A DNA stretch of 64,000 nucleotides from Paenibacillus ginsengihumi DSM 21568 (lineage in GTDB: Bacteria > Bacillota > Bacilli > Paenibacillales > NBRC-103111), in the NCBI RefSeq assembly GCF_000380965.1, contig NZ_KB905560.1, forward strand, positions 35,091 through 99,090. Direction: 5' to 3'. The position numbers and the translations under genes are program-made. This document shows positions 50,665 to 58,470 of this stretch, piece by piece. The notes beneath the pieces were generated by a model that saw only the letters and a program-made list of their open reading frames with translations, was not told where the DNA came from and made no database searches. Each line of letters opens with the position of its first letter. The first letter of the stretch is position 1.

Positions 50665-51582
50665 TTAATCAGCTGCGGCGCGCTGGATATCCGGCGCCCA
50701 GCCGTCCGGGCCGGCCAACACGCTGCGCACGGTCAATTCGGCGGCTTCCGCGGCATTCAGCTTGCGGGCCCATGCGGCGCGTTCCCCGGCGGCGCCGGGA
50801 CCGCTGCTGCCGAACTCGCCGTACCGGGCGGTCCGCTCGTTGTCCGGATTGCGCCAGTTGTCCCAGCCTTCCGGCTTGATATGCGGCCCCATCCAGGTGT
50901 TGACGAAGACGGTGCTCGCATGCGGCCGCCACGGCCTGCCCAAAAATACCGTCGCCTCCGGCGCGCTCCCCGTCAGTCGGCAATCAAGAAAAACATAGCC
51001 GTGCGGCTCGTCCTCGGGCGTGGAAGCTGCCGTGATGTAGCCTGCCCGCAGGCTGTGAATTTCGCAGCGGTCGAAGACGGCCGTCGCCGACCCGAAGATG
51101 AAGTCGACATGCCCCTCGATGTAGCATTCGCCAAAATATTGCCTGCCCCGGCTCGTATACACCGTATCCTGATTGCCGAGCAGCCGGACGCCGCGGAACG
51201 CGACGCGATCGCCGGAAACATACAGCGCCAGCGCCTGGCCGATATCCGGCCCCCAGCCCGCGGTATTTTCCACCGTCATATTCTCCACAGTTACGCGATC
51301 GGCCGCTATCGTCAGCGTCGGCGTGCGAAACGTGCCGTACGGCTTTCCGTCGGCATGAATCATGTTGGCGTAATCCCCGTACGAAAGCACGGTGCCTGCG
51401 GCGCTCTCGCCGACCAGCGCGATGTCCGGCTTATTGTCCGGCACGACGATTTTTTCCCGGTAAACGCCGTTTTTGACGAAAATGGTGACAGGCTCAAGCG
51501 GCAATACCCGCACCGCATCGACGGCTTCCTGCACGCTGGCGTAATCGCCGCTGCCGTCGGCCGCAACCGTTATACGCTGCAT
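50665..51582 (-). CDS. Pectinesterase (CE8 pectin methylesterase), intracellular type
   Basis: This 305-residue right-handed beta-helix enzyme removes methyl groups from homogalacturonan fragments. Family motifs are AADGSGDYASVQEAVDAV, GQALALYVSGDRVAF (the catalytic Gln region), LLGNQDTVYTSRGRQYF (Asp acid/base), IEGHVDFIFGSATAVF (Asp nucleophile) and VFLGRPWRPHASTVF (Arg). There is no signal peptide, so it is probably cytoplasmic and acts on short methylated oligogalacturonides. The start follows GGGGAGG. It stands alone between the gene fragment and a 16-bp repeat array and fits the pectin-related genes at the left of the window. Confidence 0.9.
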   Translation of the reverse strand: MQRITVAADGSGDYASVQEAVDAVRVLPLEPVTIFVKNGVYREKIVVPDNKPDIALVGESAAGTVLSYGDYANMIHADGKPYGTFRTPTLTIAADRVTVENMTVENTAGWGPDIGQALALYVSGDRVAFRGVRLLGNQDTVYTSRGRQYFGECYIEGHVDFIFGSATAVFDRCEIHSLRAGYITAASTPEDEPHGYVFLDCRLTGSAPEATVFLGRPWRPHASTVFVNTWMGPHIKPEGWDNWRNPDNERTARYGEFGSSGPGAAGERAAWARKLNAAEAAELTVRSVLAGPDGWAPDIQRAAAD

Positions 51583-51792
51583 CGAATGTTCCTCCCCGAA
51601 TCATTGAACTGTGCCGCCGCCCGAAGCAAGCGAGGCTGACGATGAATGCGCTCGTGATTAAAACAAGCTCTTGCCGTCGGCCGGCTCCCGATATGGATTG
51701 TATCATACCGGCCCCTCGATTGGGAACGCTTACCGGGCTGCCGCCACCACTTGATAACAGCCCGAACTCCCGCATCCCGCTTATGCGACGCC

Positions 51793-51872
51793 GAATTGAT
51801 GCGACGCCGAATTGACGCAACGCCGAATTGACGCAACGCCGAATTGATGCGACGCCGAATTGACGCAACGCC
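51793..51872. repeat. 16-bp tandem repeat, 5 copies
   Basis: Units of GAATTGATGCGACGCC and GAATTGACGCAACGCC alternate over exactly five periods. The 51583-52099 spacer holds no supported gene. Confidence 0.9.
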
Positions 51873-52099
51873 GAACGCACGCCGGGCAAGGCGGGCGCTC
51901 AAGTTAGCGGAGACTGGATCGCTGCACACCGGATAACCGCCGCACGCCTGGGGAAGCCAGGGTCGCCGCGGTATTCGCCGCCACCGGGCTGATAGCCTGC
52001 ACGCATGGGGGCGGGCCCTTGAAGCCCCGGCTCTCGCTTGCACAGCGGCGCGCGCCTCTTAAGACGCGCACCCGAATGCCGCTTTGCTTCCTGCATCAG

Positions 52100-54169
52100 C
52101 TATACGCCCAATGAACCGCGCTCGGCATTCGCCGCCGGGATCGCCATTTGGCCTCCGCCCTGAATTCCTTCGCCGGACTGCAGCAAGTACATCTGATAAT
52201 ACTTGCCGCCGAGCTTCATCAGATCTTCGTGGCTGCCGCGCTCGACGATTTCTCCCCGGTCCAGCACCAGAATGAGATCCGCGCTGCGGATCGTGGAGAG
52301 CCGGTGGGCGATAACGAAGGTGGTGCGCCCCCGCTTCACTACATCGAGCGCCGCCTGGATGATCGCTTCCGTCTCCGTATCGATGTTGGCCGTCGCCTCG
52401 TCGAGGATCAGAATGGCCGGGTCGAAGGCCAGCGCCCTGGCGAAGGAGATGAGCTGCCGCTCCCCGGCCGACAAGGTGCTGCCTTTTTCGGTCACGGGCT
52501 CGTCGATCCCGTTCGGCAAGCTGCGGAACATGTCGTACGCGCCGACATCGCGCAGCGCCTGCTCGACCCGCTTTCGGGAAATCGCCGGGTCGCCGAGGCT
52601 GACGTTGGAGGCAATCGTGCCGGTGAACAGGAATGGGTCCTGCAGTACGATGCCCATATGCTGCCGGAGCAGCTGACGCGGAATGTCGCGGATATCCTGG
52701 CCGTCGATGCGAATGACGCCCCGCTGCGCGTCATAGAAGCGGAAGAGCAGGTTCAGGATGGAGCTTTTGCCCGAGCCGGTATGGCCGACGAGCGCGACCG
52801 TCTCTCCCTGCTTTGCCGAGAAGGAGATGTTCTTCAGCACGTATTCGTCCTTTTTATAGGCAAAATAGACGTTCTCGAACGCGACATCTCCCCGGTATCG
52901 CTCCAGCTTGCCTGCCGCCACATCCGTGCCTTCCTCGTCGAGCAGCTCGAACACGCGCTCCGCGGAGACGAGCGCCGTCTCCAGGTTGCTGAGCTGGTTG
53001 ACGATCCCGACAATCGGCTGAAACATCCGGTTCATGTAATCGATGAAGGCGTACAGTACGCCGACCGAGACGGCCGTGCCGAACGAACCGCCGCCAAACA
53101 GCCAAATCACGGCCAAAAAAACGACATTGCGCAGCACATTGGCCAAATTGTGCGACGTCAGGGAGTTCAGATTGAGCAGCTTGTTCTGATATGCATAATG
53201 CTCCGCATTCAGCTGCTCGAATTCGCCCGCCGTTTGCTGCTGCCTGCGGAACGCTCGAATGATCGGCATGCCTTGAATCGATTCGTTGATCATGCCGTTG
53301 ATATCGCTCAGCAGGGAGCGGATTCGGTGATTGTATTTGGCGGCGAAGCGCCGGTATACGACTACCCAGACGTACAGCAGCGGCACGATTGGCAAGGCGA
53401 TTAGCGCCAGCTTGACGTCGAGCAGGAACAGCGCTCCCAGAATCGCCGCCATATAGATGATCCCGGAGAAAAAGTTGGCCAGCACCGCGACATACAGCTC
53501 GCGGATCGCCTCGGTATCGTTTGTAATCCGGGACACCACCTTGCCGGCGGGCAAGTTATCGAAATATTGAACCGGCAGCCGCTGCACCTGAGCGAACACG
53601 TCTGTGCGCATGCGCTGAATAATCCGGTTGGCGGCCGTCTGCAGCAAGAGCCGCTGGCCGTAGGTGAACAAGGCGCTTAAGCACAGCAGCCCGAAATAGC
53701 CGGCGGCCAGCAAGAGCAGCGGGCGGAACTCGGCTTTATAAAAGGCGTAGAGCTCCTCGCTGGTCAGCTTCTCGGCCGGATAAACCGCCCGCTCCGCGCC
53801 GCTTGTCACCGTCAGCAGGCCGTCCTGGACCGAGCGCTGACCGTCAAAGCGGACGGCGCCACTGACGAAGTAAAAGTCGCGTCCGACCTGCAGCACGCGC
53901 GCTTCCGGGCCGCGGGGCGCGTCCTCGGCCAGCCGGTCGGCGCGGACATATCGCTTGCCTTTGTATTCGGCAGCCGGTTCGCCGGAATTGCCGGACGTCT
54001 CGTGCCACGGCTGCTCGATGCCGAGAATATGGCGGTCGATCATCTGCTTGGCGATCCATGGGCCGGCCAGCTCGCAGCAGACGGCCGCAAGCAGCAGCGC
54101 CAGGGCGATCAGAATTGTTTTTTGGTGAAGGCGGGCATAGCGGTACAGCCGCGTTCCCGTAGATTTCAT
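52100..54169 (-). CDS. yheH: ABC multidrug exporter subunit, canonical-site partner (YheH/BmrD-like)
   Basis: A fused permease-ATPase of 689 residues. After TM1 (IALALLLAAVCCELAGPWIA) there is a large soluble insertion of about 110 residues (positions 48-155, for example GKRYVRADRLAED), matching the extracellular domain of BmrD-type subunits. The remaining five TM helices follow. The nucleotide-binding domain has Walker A GHTGSGKSS, signature LSAGERQLISFARA and Walker B LILDEATANID with the catalytic Glu. It pairs with the upstream YheI-like subunit whose site is degenerate. The start lies after GAGGGTGTG. A 389-base spacer holding repeat R1 separates it from the partner gene, unusual for this normally adjacent pair. 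Probably exports ribosome-targeting drugs. Confidence 0.88.
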   Translation of the reverse strand: MKSTGTRLYRYARLHQKTILIALALLLAAVCCELAGPWIAKQMIDRHILGIEQPWHETSGNSGEPAAEYKGKRYVRADRLAEDAPRGPEARVLQVGRDFYFVSGAVRFDGQRSVQDGLLTVTSGAERAVYPAEKLTSEELYAFYKAEFRPLLLLAAGYFGLLCLSALFTYGQRLLLQTAANRIIQRMRTDVFAQVQRLPVQYFDNLPAGKVVSRITNDTEAIRELYVAVLANFFSGIIYMAAILGALFLLDVKLALIALPIVPLLYVWVVVYRRFAAKYNHRIRSLLSDINGMINESIQGMPIIRAFRRQQQTAGEFEQLNAEHYAYQNKLLNLNSLTSHNLANVLRNVVFLAVIWLFGGGSFGTAVSVGVLYAFIDYMNRMFQPIVGIVNQLSNLETALVSAERVFELLDEEGTDVAAGKLERYRGDVAFENVYFAYKKDEYVLKNISFSAKQGETVALVGHTGSGKSSILNLLFRFYDAQRGVIRIDGQDIRDIPRQLLRQHMGIVLQDPFLFTGTIASNVSLGDPAISRKRVEQALRDVGAYDMFRSLPNGIDEPVTEKGSTLSAGERQLISFARALAFDPAILILDEATANIDTETEAIIQAALDVVKRGRTTFVIAHRLSTIRSADLILVLDRGEIVERGSHEDLMKLGGKYYQMYLLQSGEGIQGGGQMAIPAANAERGSLGV

Positions 54170-54330
54170 CGCAGATCACACCCTCTTTTTTAGCTAAGAA
54201 AAACGTCTGTCGACATCGTTTCAAGGATGAACGACCGTGATTTAACGGATGTTTTTCTTGGTGCAGACAATGGCGGTGTTAACCGTTATCAGAACTCAAA
54301 ACGCAAGGCATCGCTTTGGGAGGCAAATAG

Positions 54331-54457
54331 CGCTATTCTTATCCAAAACGCTGAATCGGGCAGCCCGCAAATGCTAAGTAAGGCTGCTCACTTTCGTTAC
54401 AATTTCAAATCGCGCGTTTCGAGCGAAAGAAGCTCTGTGGCTTGCGTCAGCTTAGGG
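54331..54457 (+). repeat. Interspersed repeat R1, copy 3, inside the exporter operon
   Basis: CGCTATTCTTATCC, GCTGAATCGGGCAGCCCG, TTTCAAATCG and AGCTCTGTGGCTTGCGTCAG align with 19403-19527. It occupies the spacer between the two exporter subunits (54170-54558), on the strand opposite to their transcription. Confidence 0.8.
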
Positions 54458-54558
54458 TCGTCCGGCTCCTTCGCAAGACCAGCGGCATTCGTTCATGCCC
54501 GTTTACCCGCTGCGCCGACGGCAGCCGCTTGTGCAGACTGTCCCGCGCTGACTGCCGG

Positions 54559-56307
54559 TCAGGCATCGAGCTTCGCTTCCCACTGCTGGCGTTCGAACTG
54601 CTCCTTGTACCAGCCCCGGGCTTTCAGCAGCTCGGCGTGGGTGCCTTCTTCGGCGATGCGCCCTTCGTCCAGCACGACGATCCAGTCGGCATGCTGCACG
54701 GCAGACAGCCGGTGCGTAGCGATGATCGTCGTGCGGCCCGCCCGTTCCGAGCGGATGCCTGCGATGATCTCGGCCTCGGTCTTGGCGTCCACGGCGGACA
54801 AGGCGTCGTCCAGGATCAATATTTCGGGATCGGCAATCAAGGCTCGGGCGATGGAGACGCGCTGCTTTTGTCCTCCCGACAGGGCTACGCCCTTCTCGCC
54901 GACCAGCGTCTCCAGACCTTCGGGAAGAAGCTCCGCGTCCTTGCGGAACGAGGCCAGCTCCAGCGCCCGTTCCAGCTCCTGCTCCCCGGCGTCCGGCCGG
55001 CCGAACAAAATATTTTCGCGAATCGTCCGCGAGAACAGCACCGGCTCCTGCGGCACATAGCCGATCCAGCCCAAAATTTCCCCGACCTCGACCTGCTGCG
55101 CGGGCACGTCCCCGAAAGCAAGCCGACCGCGTTCGTCGAGCGGATATTCCCGCAGCAGCTGCTTCAGCAGCGTCGTTTTGCCGCTGCCGGTGCGGCCGAC
55201 GATGCCGAGCGTCTCCCCGCGCCGCAGCCGAATCGACAGCCCGGACAAATTATCCGCCGCCGAAGACGGATAGCGGAAGCTGTATTTGTCAAAAGCGATG
55301 CGCTCCGGCGTGCCGACGGGAACCGGATGCGGGGCGTCGGCGACATCGGGCTCGTAAGCCAGCGTCTCGTTCACCCGGTCGAGGGAGGCGTTGCCCCGCT
55401 GCATGATGTTGATCAGCTCGCCGATTGCGAACATCGGCCATATCAGCATGCCGAGAAAGACGTTGAACGAGACGAGCTCGCCGAGCGTAATTTCGTTGTG
55501 GAACACGAGATAAGCGCCGTAGCCGAGACCGATCAAATAGCTGCAGCCGACGAGCACCTTGACGGTCGGCTCGAACAGCGCGTCGATCCGCGCCACGTCC
55601 ATATTTTTGGCGTAGACGTCGTCCGCCTTGTCGCCAAATCGGCGGGATGTCGCCTCCTCCTGCACGAAGGCGCGCACGACCCGCACCCCGGCGATCGTCT
55701 CCAGCACCTGATCGTTCATTTCGCCGAACGCGTTCTGGGCGGCCGTGAAACGGCGGTGAATTTTGGTTCCGTACCTGCTGATGAGCAGCGCCATCAAGGG
55801 CAGGGGGATGAGCGAGGCCAGCGTCAGCTTCCAGCTGATAAAGCCGGCCATCATAATGAGGATCGTCCCCATGAACAGGCTGGAATCGAGCAGCGTCAGG
55901 ATGCCGAAGCCGGCGGTCACCGAGACGGCCCGCAGATCGTTGGTCGCCCGCGCCATCAGGTCCCCGGTCCGGTTGCGCTCGTAGAACGTCGGCGTCATCC
56001 GCAGCAGGTGGCCCATCAGCCGCGAGCGCAGCAGCCGTTCCAGCACGAAGGCGCCGCCGAACAATTGATACATCCATAAGTAATTGAGGATGTAGCCGAT
56101 GACCGTGATCGCTATCCATAGGCCGAGCACCCCGTAGAAGCGGCTGTCTGTCAGCGCCCCGTCGCGGATGCCGTCGATCGAATAGCCGATCAGCTTCGGG
56201 GGGATGACGTCGAGCACGCCGGAGACGGCAAGCAGCACGACGGCGGCGAAGTACCTTTTCCAATGCAGGCGAAAAAACCAGCTTAATTTGCTCAATACCG
56301 TGAACAT
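54559..56307 (-). CDS. yheI: ABC multidrug exporter subunit, degenerate-site partner (YheI/BmrC-like)
   Basis: A fused permease-ATPase of 582 residues with six TM helices in the first 310 residues. The nucleotide-binding domain has Walker A GRTGSGKTT, signature LSGGQKQRVSIARAL and Walker B LILDDALSAVD, where the catalytic Glu is Asp, as in the BmrC/YheI subunit of Bacillus. ATP is hydrolysed only at the composite site formed with the YheH-like partner. Start ATG at 56307 follows GGAAAGGAG; the frame to 56358 crosses the upstream terminator and is rejected. A leader ORF and terminator directly upstream suggest antibiotic-induced attenuation as known for bmrBCD. Confidence 0.88.
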   Translation of the reverse strand: MFTVLSKLSWFFRLHWKRYFAAVVLLAVSGVLDVIPPKLIGYSIDGIRDGALTDSRFYGVLGLWIAITVIGYILNYLWMYQLFGGAFVLERLLRSRLMGHLLRMTPTFYERNRTGDLMARATNDLRAVSVTAGFGILTLLDSSLFMGTILIMMAGFISWKLTLASLIPLPLMALLISRYGTKIHRRFTAAQNAFGEMNDQVLETIAGVRVVRAFVQEEATSRRFGDKADDVYAKNMDVARIDALFEPTVKVLVGCSYLIGLGYGAYLVFHNEITLGELVSFNVFLGMLIWPMFAIGELINIMQRGNASLDRVNETLAYEPDVADAPHPVPVGTPERIAFDKYSFRYPSSAADNLSGLSIRLRRGETLGIVGRTGSGKTTLLKQLLREYPLDERGRLAFGDVPAQQVEVGEILGWIGYVPQEPVLFSRTIRENILFGRPDAGEQELERALELASFRKDAELLPEGLETLVGEKGVALSGGQKQRVSIARALIADPEILILDDALSAVDAKTEAEIIAGIRSERAGRTTIIATHRLSAVQHADWIVVLDEGRIAEEGTHAELLKARGWYKEQFERQQWEAKLDA

Positions 56308-56336
56308 GAATGTGACTCCTTTCCTGGTCGCGGACG

Positions 56337-56369
56337 AAAAAAGGCATACCGCCCGCAAGCGGCATGCCT
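56337..56369 (-). terminator. Attenuator terminator upstream of the YheI-like gene
   Basis: On the minus strand AGGCAT-GCCGC, loop TTGC, GGGCGGT-ATGCCT is followed by a run of T residues. It ends about 30 bases before the start codon, inside the transcript leader. A second small stem, GCACC-TAC-GGTGC (about 56379-56391), lies just upstream and could form an alternative structure. Confidence 0.75.
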
Positions 56370-56436
56370 CATTGCACCGTAGGTGCAGGCCGGATCGCCT
56401 CTATGGCGACGGCGGCCCGATATGGAAAGCGCGCGA

Positions 56437-56595
56437 TTACGGAGCGTAATCCTTGCGCCCGAGGTCGCGATATTGAATCGAACAACCGCTTGGCTGCGGT
56501 TCCCGCAAGCGCTCGGAAAGACGACGCCAATGCCCGGTATGCGGTTGTCGTGTGACGGCAATGCGATGCTGAGGCTCGATATGAATCGGCGTCAT
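56437..56595 (-). CDS. Putative leader ORF (BmrB-like), 52 codons
   Basis: ATG at 56595 follows GAGGGGAAG. The product is 52 residues, starting MTPIHIEPQHRIAVTRQP and ending YRDLGRKDYAP. It lies between a good promoter and the attenuator terminator of the YheI/YheH-like operon, the same place and size class as the BmrB leader of Bacillus (54 residues). No domain is recognisable. Ribosome stalling here under antibiotic stress would prevent the downstream terminator from forming; this is inference. Confidence 0.5.
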   Translation of the reverse strand: MTPIHIEPQHRIAVTRQPHTGHWRRLSERLREPQPSGCSIQYRDLGRKDYAP

Positions 56596-56635
56596 AACGC
56601 GCCACTTCCCCTCTGGAAATTTATGTACATTGTTC

Positions 56636-56664
56636 ACTTTATCACCAGGCGTCCGAACTGTCAA
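56636..56664 (-). promoter_or_regulatory. Promoter of the exporter operon leader
   Basis: On the minus strand, TTGACA (56659-56664), 17-base spacer, TAAAGT (56636-56641). The start point is near 56629, about 35 bases before the leader ORF. Confidence 0.7.
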
Positions 56665-56704
56665 CGGGATAGAATGATTATAACGATTTCTTCCTTTCGA
56701 CAGC

Positions 56705-56832
56705 AGGCTATGCCCGCACGGTGATTCGTCTCGGTCACGGGCTGTGCCTGTACGGTCATTCGTCTCGACAGTGGGCTATGCCCGTACGGTCATTCGTCTC
56801 GACAGTGGGCTATGCCCGTACGGTCATTCGTC
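56705..56832. repeat. 34-bp tandem repeat, about 3.5 copies
   Basis: Units start GTACGGTCATTCGTCTCGAC and contain GTGGGCTATGCCC. Starts at 56716, 56750, 56784 and 56818 give a period of exactly 34, the same as the unrelated array at 46742. It lies between the divergent exporter promoter and cotD-like gene. Confidence 0.95.
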
Positions 56833-56853
56833 CAATCAGTCCTTCCGCGATTG

Positions 56854-56862
56854 CATAATATA
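56854..56862 (+). promoter_or_regulatory. SigmaK-type -10 before the coat protein gene
   Basis: CATAATATA fits the sigmaK -10 consensus CATANNNTA exactly, 32 bases before the start codon. The -35 match is poor. Mother-cell expression would suit a coat protein. Confidence 0.45.
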
Positions 56863-56893
56863 CATTAGTCCCAAACGAAAGGAGAGACGACGA

Positions 56894-57118
56894 ATGCAAT
56901 GTCACGGTTATCAATGTCCAGCGCAAACGGTTTTTGATCCGCCGGTGAGAGTAGTCAGAAATATTTACCATCCTCAGCTCGTTCGCGTTATTCATCCGAT
57001 CGAGGTGGTTAACCGCCACCACTGCGTACCGGTATACGAGCACTGTTACACAGTTATCGAGAAAAACGAGCAGTGCACCGTCTCGGCTGTCAATAAGGGA
57101 AAACGGTCCGCAAGATAA
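56894..57118 (+). CDS. cotD: Spore coat protein CotD-like
   Basis: This 74-residue protein is rich in His, Cys, Val and Tyr: MQCHGYQCPAQTVFDPP, then YHPQLVRVIHPIEVVNRHHC and VPVYEHCYTVIEKNEQC. This matches small CotD-type inner coat proteins of spore formers. The start follows AAAGGAGAG; the frame is open to 56744, but that part is the tandem repeat. A sigmaK-like -10 lies upstream and a terminator follows. It indicates the host makes endospores. Confidence 0.75.
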   Translation: MQCHGYQCPAQTVFDPPVRVVRNIYHPQLVRVIHPIEVVNRHHCVPVYEHCYTVIEKNEQCTVSAVNKGKRSAR

Positions 57119-57137
57119 AATAAGGAAGACTTCGCGA

Positions 57138-57176
57138 TGATTGGTCCTCTTCAAAAGGGGACCGATTTTGTTTTTG
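57138..57176 (+). terminator. Intrinsic terminator of the coat protein gene
   Basis: ATTGGTCC-TCTT, loop, AAGG-GGACCGAT, followed by TTTGTTTTTG. The stem is strong. Confidence 0.8.
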
Positions 57177-57178
57177 TA

Positions 57179-57236
57179 CGCCTATAACGAGCGTATCGTT
57201 TTTGCCATCGGTCTTCACCTGCGGTGTTGAAAATTC
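57179..57236 (-). repeat. Interspersed repeat R4, copy E (inverted)
   Basis: The reverse complement GAATTTTCAACACCGCAGGT, GAAGACCGATGGC and CGTTATAGGCG resembles the R4 copies at 19688 and 37306. Confidence 0.55.
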
Positions 57237-57267
57237 AGCTCGTGAATGCCGCCGGTTTCAAGACGGA

Positions 57268-57318
57268 TGCCTCGACGAGCGGTGTATCGCTTTCGCCATC
57301 GGCCGTCGCCTGCGGAAC
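57268..57318 (-). repeat. Interspersed repeat R4, copy F (inverted, partial)
   Basis: The reverse complement GGCGACGGCCGATGGCGAAA and CGCTCGTCGAGGC resembles the core of R4. It is shorter and more diverged than the others. Confidence 0.45.
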
Positions 57319-57338
57319 TGCAGCCCTGAGAAAAGGTG

Positions 57339-57397
57339 TTGACAGCGAGAATCATTATCAATTAAACTCAATTTGACGAGAATGAGAATCATTATCA
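57339..57397 (+). promoter_or_regulatory. Promoter with two Fur boxes for the heme/iron uptake operon
   Basis: TTGACA (57339-57344) with TAAACT (57363-57368) at 18 bases. Fur box 1, GCGAGAATCATTATCAATT (57345-57363), fills the spacer. Fur box 2, TGAGAATCATTATCA (57383-57397), lies just downstream and is identical to the core at 27729. Strong iron repression is expected. Confidence 0.85.
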
Positions 57398-57417
57398 TAT
57401 ATGGAGGGTTTGGAATC

Positions 57418-58470
57418 ATGAGAAGGACGCGACGACTTGAGCTTCATTTCGCACGGCGCTCCAAGCTGTGGGTTATTGCCGCATTATGCACGGCGTTCGC
57501 GCTGACAGGCTGCGCCGGAGGGAGCGGAAAGACGGCCGGCACAGGCGTATCGAACGCAAAGCCGAGCGGCGCAGAAGCCGTCAGCGCGGCGGCTGCGCCT
57601 GCACTCAGAGAAGTGACGGTGAAGGACCTGATCGGCCAGGAAGTCACGTTCAGCGAGGTTCCCTCCCGCATTGCCGTGCTGAGCGGAGCCGATTTGAACA
57701 CGGTGTACAAGCTGGGAGGGACGGTTGTCGGCCGGCCGACAACCAAAAATCCGGTGGAGCCGAAGGAGGCGGAGGCGGCGGAGCAAATCGGTACGACTCA
57801 TGGCGTTAACCTGGAGAAGCTGGCGCTGCTCAAGCCGGACGTTGTCATTGCCACCGCGGGACTCGGCCAGAAGGATGCCGAGGCGATCGAGTCGCTGGGG
57901 ACGAAGCTGCTGTTCACAAGCGGCTATTCCGTAGATGAAGTGAAGCGGTCGATTTTGCTCCTTGGCCGGATGATGCGCAAGGACGAGAAGGCTGCTGAAA
58001 TGGTAAAGGAGATCGACGCGAAGCTGGCGCAAATTCAGGCGGATATGTCCGGAAAAACCGCTCCCAGGGGGCTCGTGATCTTCGGTTCGCCCGCATCGCT
58101 GCAAATCGCCCTGCCGACCTCGCTGTCCGGCGATCTGCTGGCCAAGGCCGGCGGCGTGAATGTCGCGGCGGACTATCCCGGATTGGAAAAATCGGGCGGG
58201 AGGTATGCCCAGCTGAGCGCCGAGCGCATCATTGAGTCCGACCCGGACGCGATCTATCTCGTGGCTCATGGCGATCCACAGCAGGTGCAGGCGGCTTTCG
58301 AGAAGGAGATGTCTGGCAACCCGGCATGGTCCAATCTGCGCGCGGTCAAAGAGAATCGGCTGCTGGTGCTGCCCAGCGATTTGTTCAGCGCCAACCCGGG
58401 CCCGAAGGTTGTCGAGGCGCTCGATTATTTACATAAGCACATTGCGGAAACGGCGGCGCAGCTGCAATGA
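57418..58470 (+). CDS. Heme/iron ABC transporter substrate-binding lipoprotein
   Basis: This 350-residue lipoprotein has a signal ending ALCTAFALTGCAGG with lipobox LTGC. The mature part is a class III binding protein: REVTVKDLIGQEVTFSEVPS, then VVIATAGLGQKDAEAIESLG and a long helix. Its SGDLLAKAGGVNVAADYPGL segment resembles IsdE/HmuT and BtuF-type receptors. It sits outside the membrane and feeds the following permease and ATPase. The start ATG at 57418 follows GGAGGGTTTGG. The stop overlaps the next start (ATGA). The downstream IsdG-like enzyme favours heme as ligand, though a siderophore is not excluded. Confidence 0.82.
   Translation: MRRTRRLELHFARRSKLWVIAALCTAFALTGCAGGSGKTAGTGVSNAKPSGAEAVSAAAAPALREVTVKDLIGQEVTFSEVPSRIAVLSGADLNTVYKLGGTVVGRPTTKNPVEPKEAEAAEQIGTTHGVNLEKLALLKPDVVIATAGLGQKDAEAIESLGTKLLFTSGYSVDEVKRSILLLGRMMRKDEKAAEMVKEIDAKLAQIQADMSGKTAPRGLVIFGSPASLQIALPTSLSGDLLAKAGGVNVAADYPGLEKSGGRYAQLSAERIIESDPDAIYLVAHGDPQQVQAAFEKEMSGNPAWSNLRAVKENRLLVLPSDLFSANPGPKVVEALDYLHKHIAETAAQLQ

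Noticed and set aside
51494..52043. Minus-strand frames across the 16-bp repeat array
   Set aside because: They are kept open by the repeats, and have no ribosome site or known domain.
56744..56893. N-terminal extension of the CotD-like protein
   Set aside because: It is translated from the 34-bp tandem array, while ATG 56894 has a good ribosome site and gives a normal coat-protein length.
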